NCBI GenBank assembly: GCA_013693915.1 | Contig: CP059264.1 | Coordinates: 3,179,100 to 3,184,764, forward strand | DNA length: 5,665 nucleotides | Direction of reading: 5' to 3' | DNA from: Dechloromonas sp. | GTDB lineage: Bacteria > Pseudomonadota > Gammaproteobacteria > Burkholderiales > Rhodocyclaceae | Shown here: positions 4,602 to 5,665 of the stretch, piece by piece | Position numbering within the stretch: position 1 is the stretch's first letter | Layout: each line of letters begins with the position of its first letter | The notes under the pieces: generated by a model | Database searches by the model: none | What the model was told of the DNA's origin: nothing | What the model saw: the letters and a program-made list of their open reading frames with translations, nothing else | Position numbers and translations under genes: made by a program

Positions 4602-5276
4602 ATGAGAACTGATGCACGCGTTATCGACCTGAGCAAGACCGAGTACGGTGCCTACGCTGCGCCGGATACCAGTCGCGTCATTCGCAACACCTACCAACTG
4701 CTGGCGCTCTCCACCGCCTTGGCCGGCGTCGGCGCCGGGATCAGCATGCTCGCCGGCTTCGGCCCGCTAGCCGGTATCGTGTTCACGCTGCTGGGCCTGG
4801 TGCCGCTGTTCTACCTGCACAAGAACCGAAACACCGCGGCGGCAGTGCCGGCGATGCTGACCTTCACCGGCCTGAGCGGCCTGGGTCTGGGCCCGACGCT
4901 GAGTCATTACATCAACCTGCCGGGCGGCAGCGCCACGGTGCTGAGCGCTGCGCTGATCACCACGGCCGTGACGCTGGCCCTGACGGCTTACGTGTATAAG
5001 ACGGGCAAGGATTTCTCGCGGCTGGGTGGATTCCTGTTCGCGGGCTTGATCGTGGTGCTGCTGGCCGCCATCGCCGCGCTGTTCATCCCCGCAATGCAGG
5101 CGATGGTGTCGGCGGCCGGCGCCCTGCTCTTCTCCGGTTTCATCCTGTACGACACCAGCCGTCTGGTGCGTGGCGAGGAAGACAATTACGTGATGGCGGC
5201 GGTCAGCATGTATCTCAACGTGCTGAATCTTTTCCTGTCGATCCTGCAGTTGCTGGGGCTCTCGAGCAATGACTGA
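4602..5276 (+). CDS. yccA: YccA-type Bax-inhibitor-1 family membrane protein
   Basis: This is a 224-residue, seven-helix inner-membrane protein. GGAGGT at 4587-4592, 9 bases upstream, sets the start at 4602 rather than the TTG at 4569. After a polar N-terminus (1-25) comes VIRNTYQLLALS, matching the RNTYxLL segment of E. coli YccA. Six more hydrophobic helices follow, then the UPF0005 signature GALLFSGFILYDTSRLVRGE (about 173-192), EEDNYVMAAVSMYLNVLNLF, and the end LLGLSSND, much like the LLSILGFASRD end of E. coli YccA as I recall it. YccA is a substrate and modulator of the membrane protease FtsH and protects SecY from degradation; the wider family includes pH-sensitive calcium-leak channels. 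Single gene with its own terminator; no clear promoter is visible in 4488-4586. Confidence 0.93.
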   Translation: MRTDARVIDLSKTEYGAYAAPDTSRVIRNTYQLLALSTALAGVGAGISMLAGFGPLAGIVFTLLGLVPLFYLHKNRNTAAAVPAMLTFTGLSGLGLGPTLSHYINLPGGSATVLSAALITTAVTLALTAYVYKTGKDFSRLGGFLFAGLIVVLLAAIAALFIPAMQAMVSAAGALLFSGFILYDTSRLVRGEEDNYVMAAVSMYLNVLNLFLSILQLLGLSSND

Positions 5277-5308
5277 TTGATCGGCCGGCAGCGGCCACAA
5301 TGCAGCGC

Positions 5309-5340
5309 AACGGCCCACCGTCTGGTGGGCCGTTTTCATT
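5309..5340 (+). terminator. Strong rho-independent terminator after yccA
   Basis: An 11-bp perfect stem, AACGGCCCACC (5309-5319) and GGTGGGCCGTT (5324-5334), with loop GTCT, is followed by TTCATTT. It lies 33 bases after the yccA stop. On the minus strand the stem is followed by GCGCTGC, not a T-tract, so it should stop mainly rightward transcription and is not an obvious terminator for the convergent protease gene. Confidence 0.9.
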
Positions 5341-5351
5341 TCCGGGTACCG

Positions 5352-5665
5352 CTACGGCTGGGGCTTTTCGGGTTTGGCCACCTTCGGTTTGGCTTTCTTC
5401 TTGCTCCGCCTGCGCCGCGTCGGGCGCAGCAGGTTCTGGCGCATCTGCGCCAGTTCGGCGAGTTGCAGCGCGATGTGGAAGTTGATCGTCCCCTCGGGCA
5501 GTTCGCCCTTTTCGTCCGGTTCGCCGGCCGTCATGCCGGTCAGCAGTTCCATCGCCTCGTCGATGTCATTGACCGCCCAGACGTGGAAGCGCCCTTCCCT
5601 GACCGCCGCCACCACCGATTCGCGCAGCATCAGGTGGCAGACATTGGCCGTAGGTATCAGCACCC
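5352..5665 (-). CDS. Lon-family ATP-dependent protease, C-terminal fragment
   Basis: The last 104 codons of a gene entering from the right edge. The visible part starts VLIPTANVCHLMLRESVV, continues VREGRFHVWAVNDIDEAMEL, and reaches LTGMTAGEPDEKGELPEGT. A 'P-x-x-N-V-x-H-L-M-L' helix followed by 'GRFHVWAVNDIDEAMELLTG' is the end of the Lon proteolytic (S16) domain in the LonB-like/AAA protease group; canonical E. coli Lon differs here. The catalytic Ser and Lys lie outside the window. After about residue 60 a helix (ALQLAELAQMRQNLL) leads to an unusual tail of about 24 residues made almost entirely of Arg, Lys and Pro (RPTRRRRSKKKAKPKVAKPE). Such a tail could contact DNA or acidic partners (inference). 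The gene is convergent with yccA, and its stop is 17 bases from that terminator's stem. Confidence 0.85.
   Translation of the reverse strand, partial: VLIPTANVCHLMLRESVVAAVREGRFHVWAVNDIDEAMELLTGMTAGEPDEKGELPEGTINFHIALQLAELAQMRQNLLRPTRRRRSKKKAKPKVAKPEKPQP

Overview
The window reads as a high-GC Gram-negative chromosome, most likely a betaproteobacterium of the Rhodocyclales/Azoarcus kind. That placement is an inference from the overall GC content, GC-rich third codon positions, the lipoprotein signal, a COQ8-type ubiquinone-pathway kinase and a YccA that resembles the E. coli protein. No rRNA, tRNA, CRISPR array, insertion sequence or phage gene is visible.

The left two thirds (1-3847) form a divergent gene cluster around a shared intergenic promoter region (788-954). 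Leftward run a lipoprotein lipocalin, a 48-residue DUF2256 zinc-knuckle protein and the first 27 codons of a cryptochrome/photolyase-family protein. The last two overlap by ATGA. Rightward run an SDR-family protein whose catalytic tyrosine is missing, a DUF3429 membrane protein whose reading frame breaks at a CCCTTTC slippery heptamer followed by a hairpin, an unrecognised two-helix membrane protein, and an ADCK3/COQ8-type ABC1 kinase. Tight spacing (8- and 11-base overlaps, one 27-base gap) indicates an operon. Photolyase, lipocalin, SDR and a quinone-linked kinase together suggest a light or photo-oxidative damage response acting on DNA, membrane lipid and quinone. A 13-bp perfect inverted repeat is centred in the spacer of the putative lipocalin promoter and is the obvious candidate operator.

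The stretch 3848-4268 has no convincing gene. It contains what looks like a complete free-standing small RNA: a sigma70-like promoter (4036-4064) followed directly by three back-to-back hairpins (4073-4156), the last a terminator. All three loops are C-rich, and two carry the same CCTCCCCT, an anti-Shine-Dalgarno type motif. This layout resembles C-rich-loop regulatory RNAs known from other proteobacteria and is the most interesting object in the window.

The right third holds an unrecognised 72-residue ORF with strongly coding-like codon use (4269-4487), a yccA-type Bax-inhibitor-1 membrane protein (4602-5276) with a strong terminator, and, convergent to it, the C-terminal end of a Lon-family ATP-dependent protease running off the right edge.
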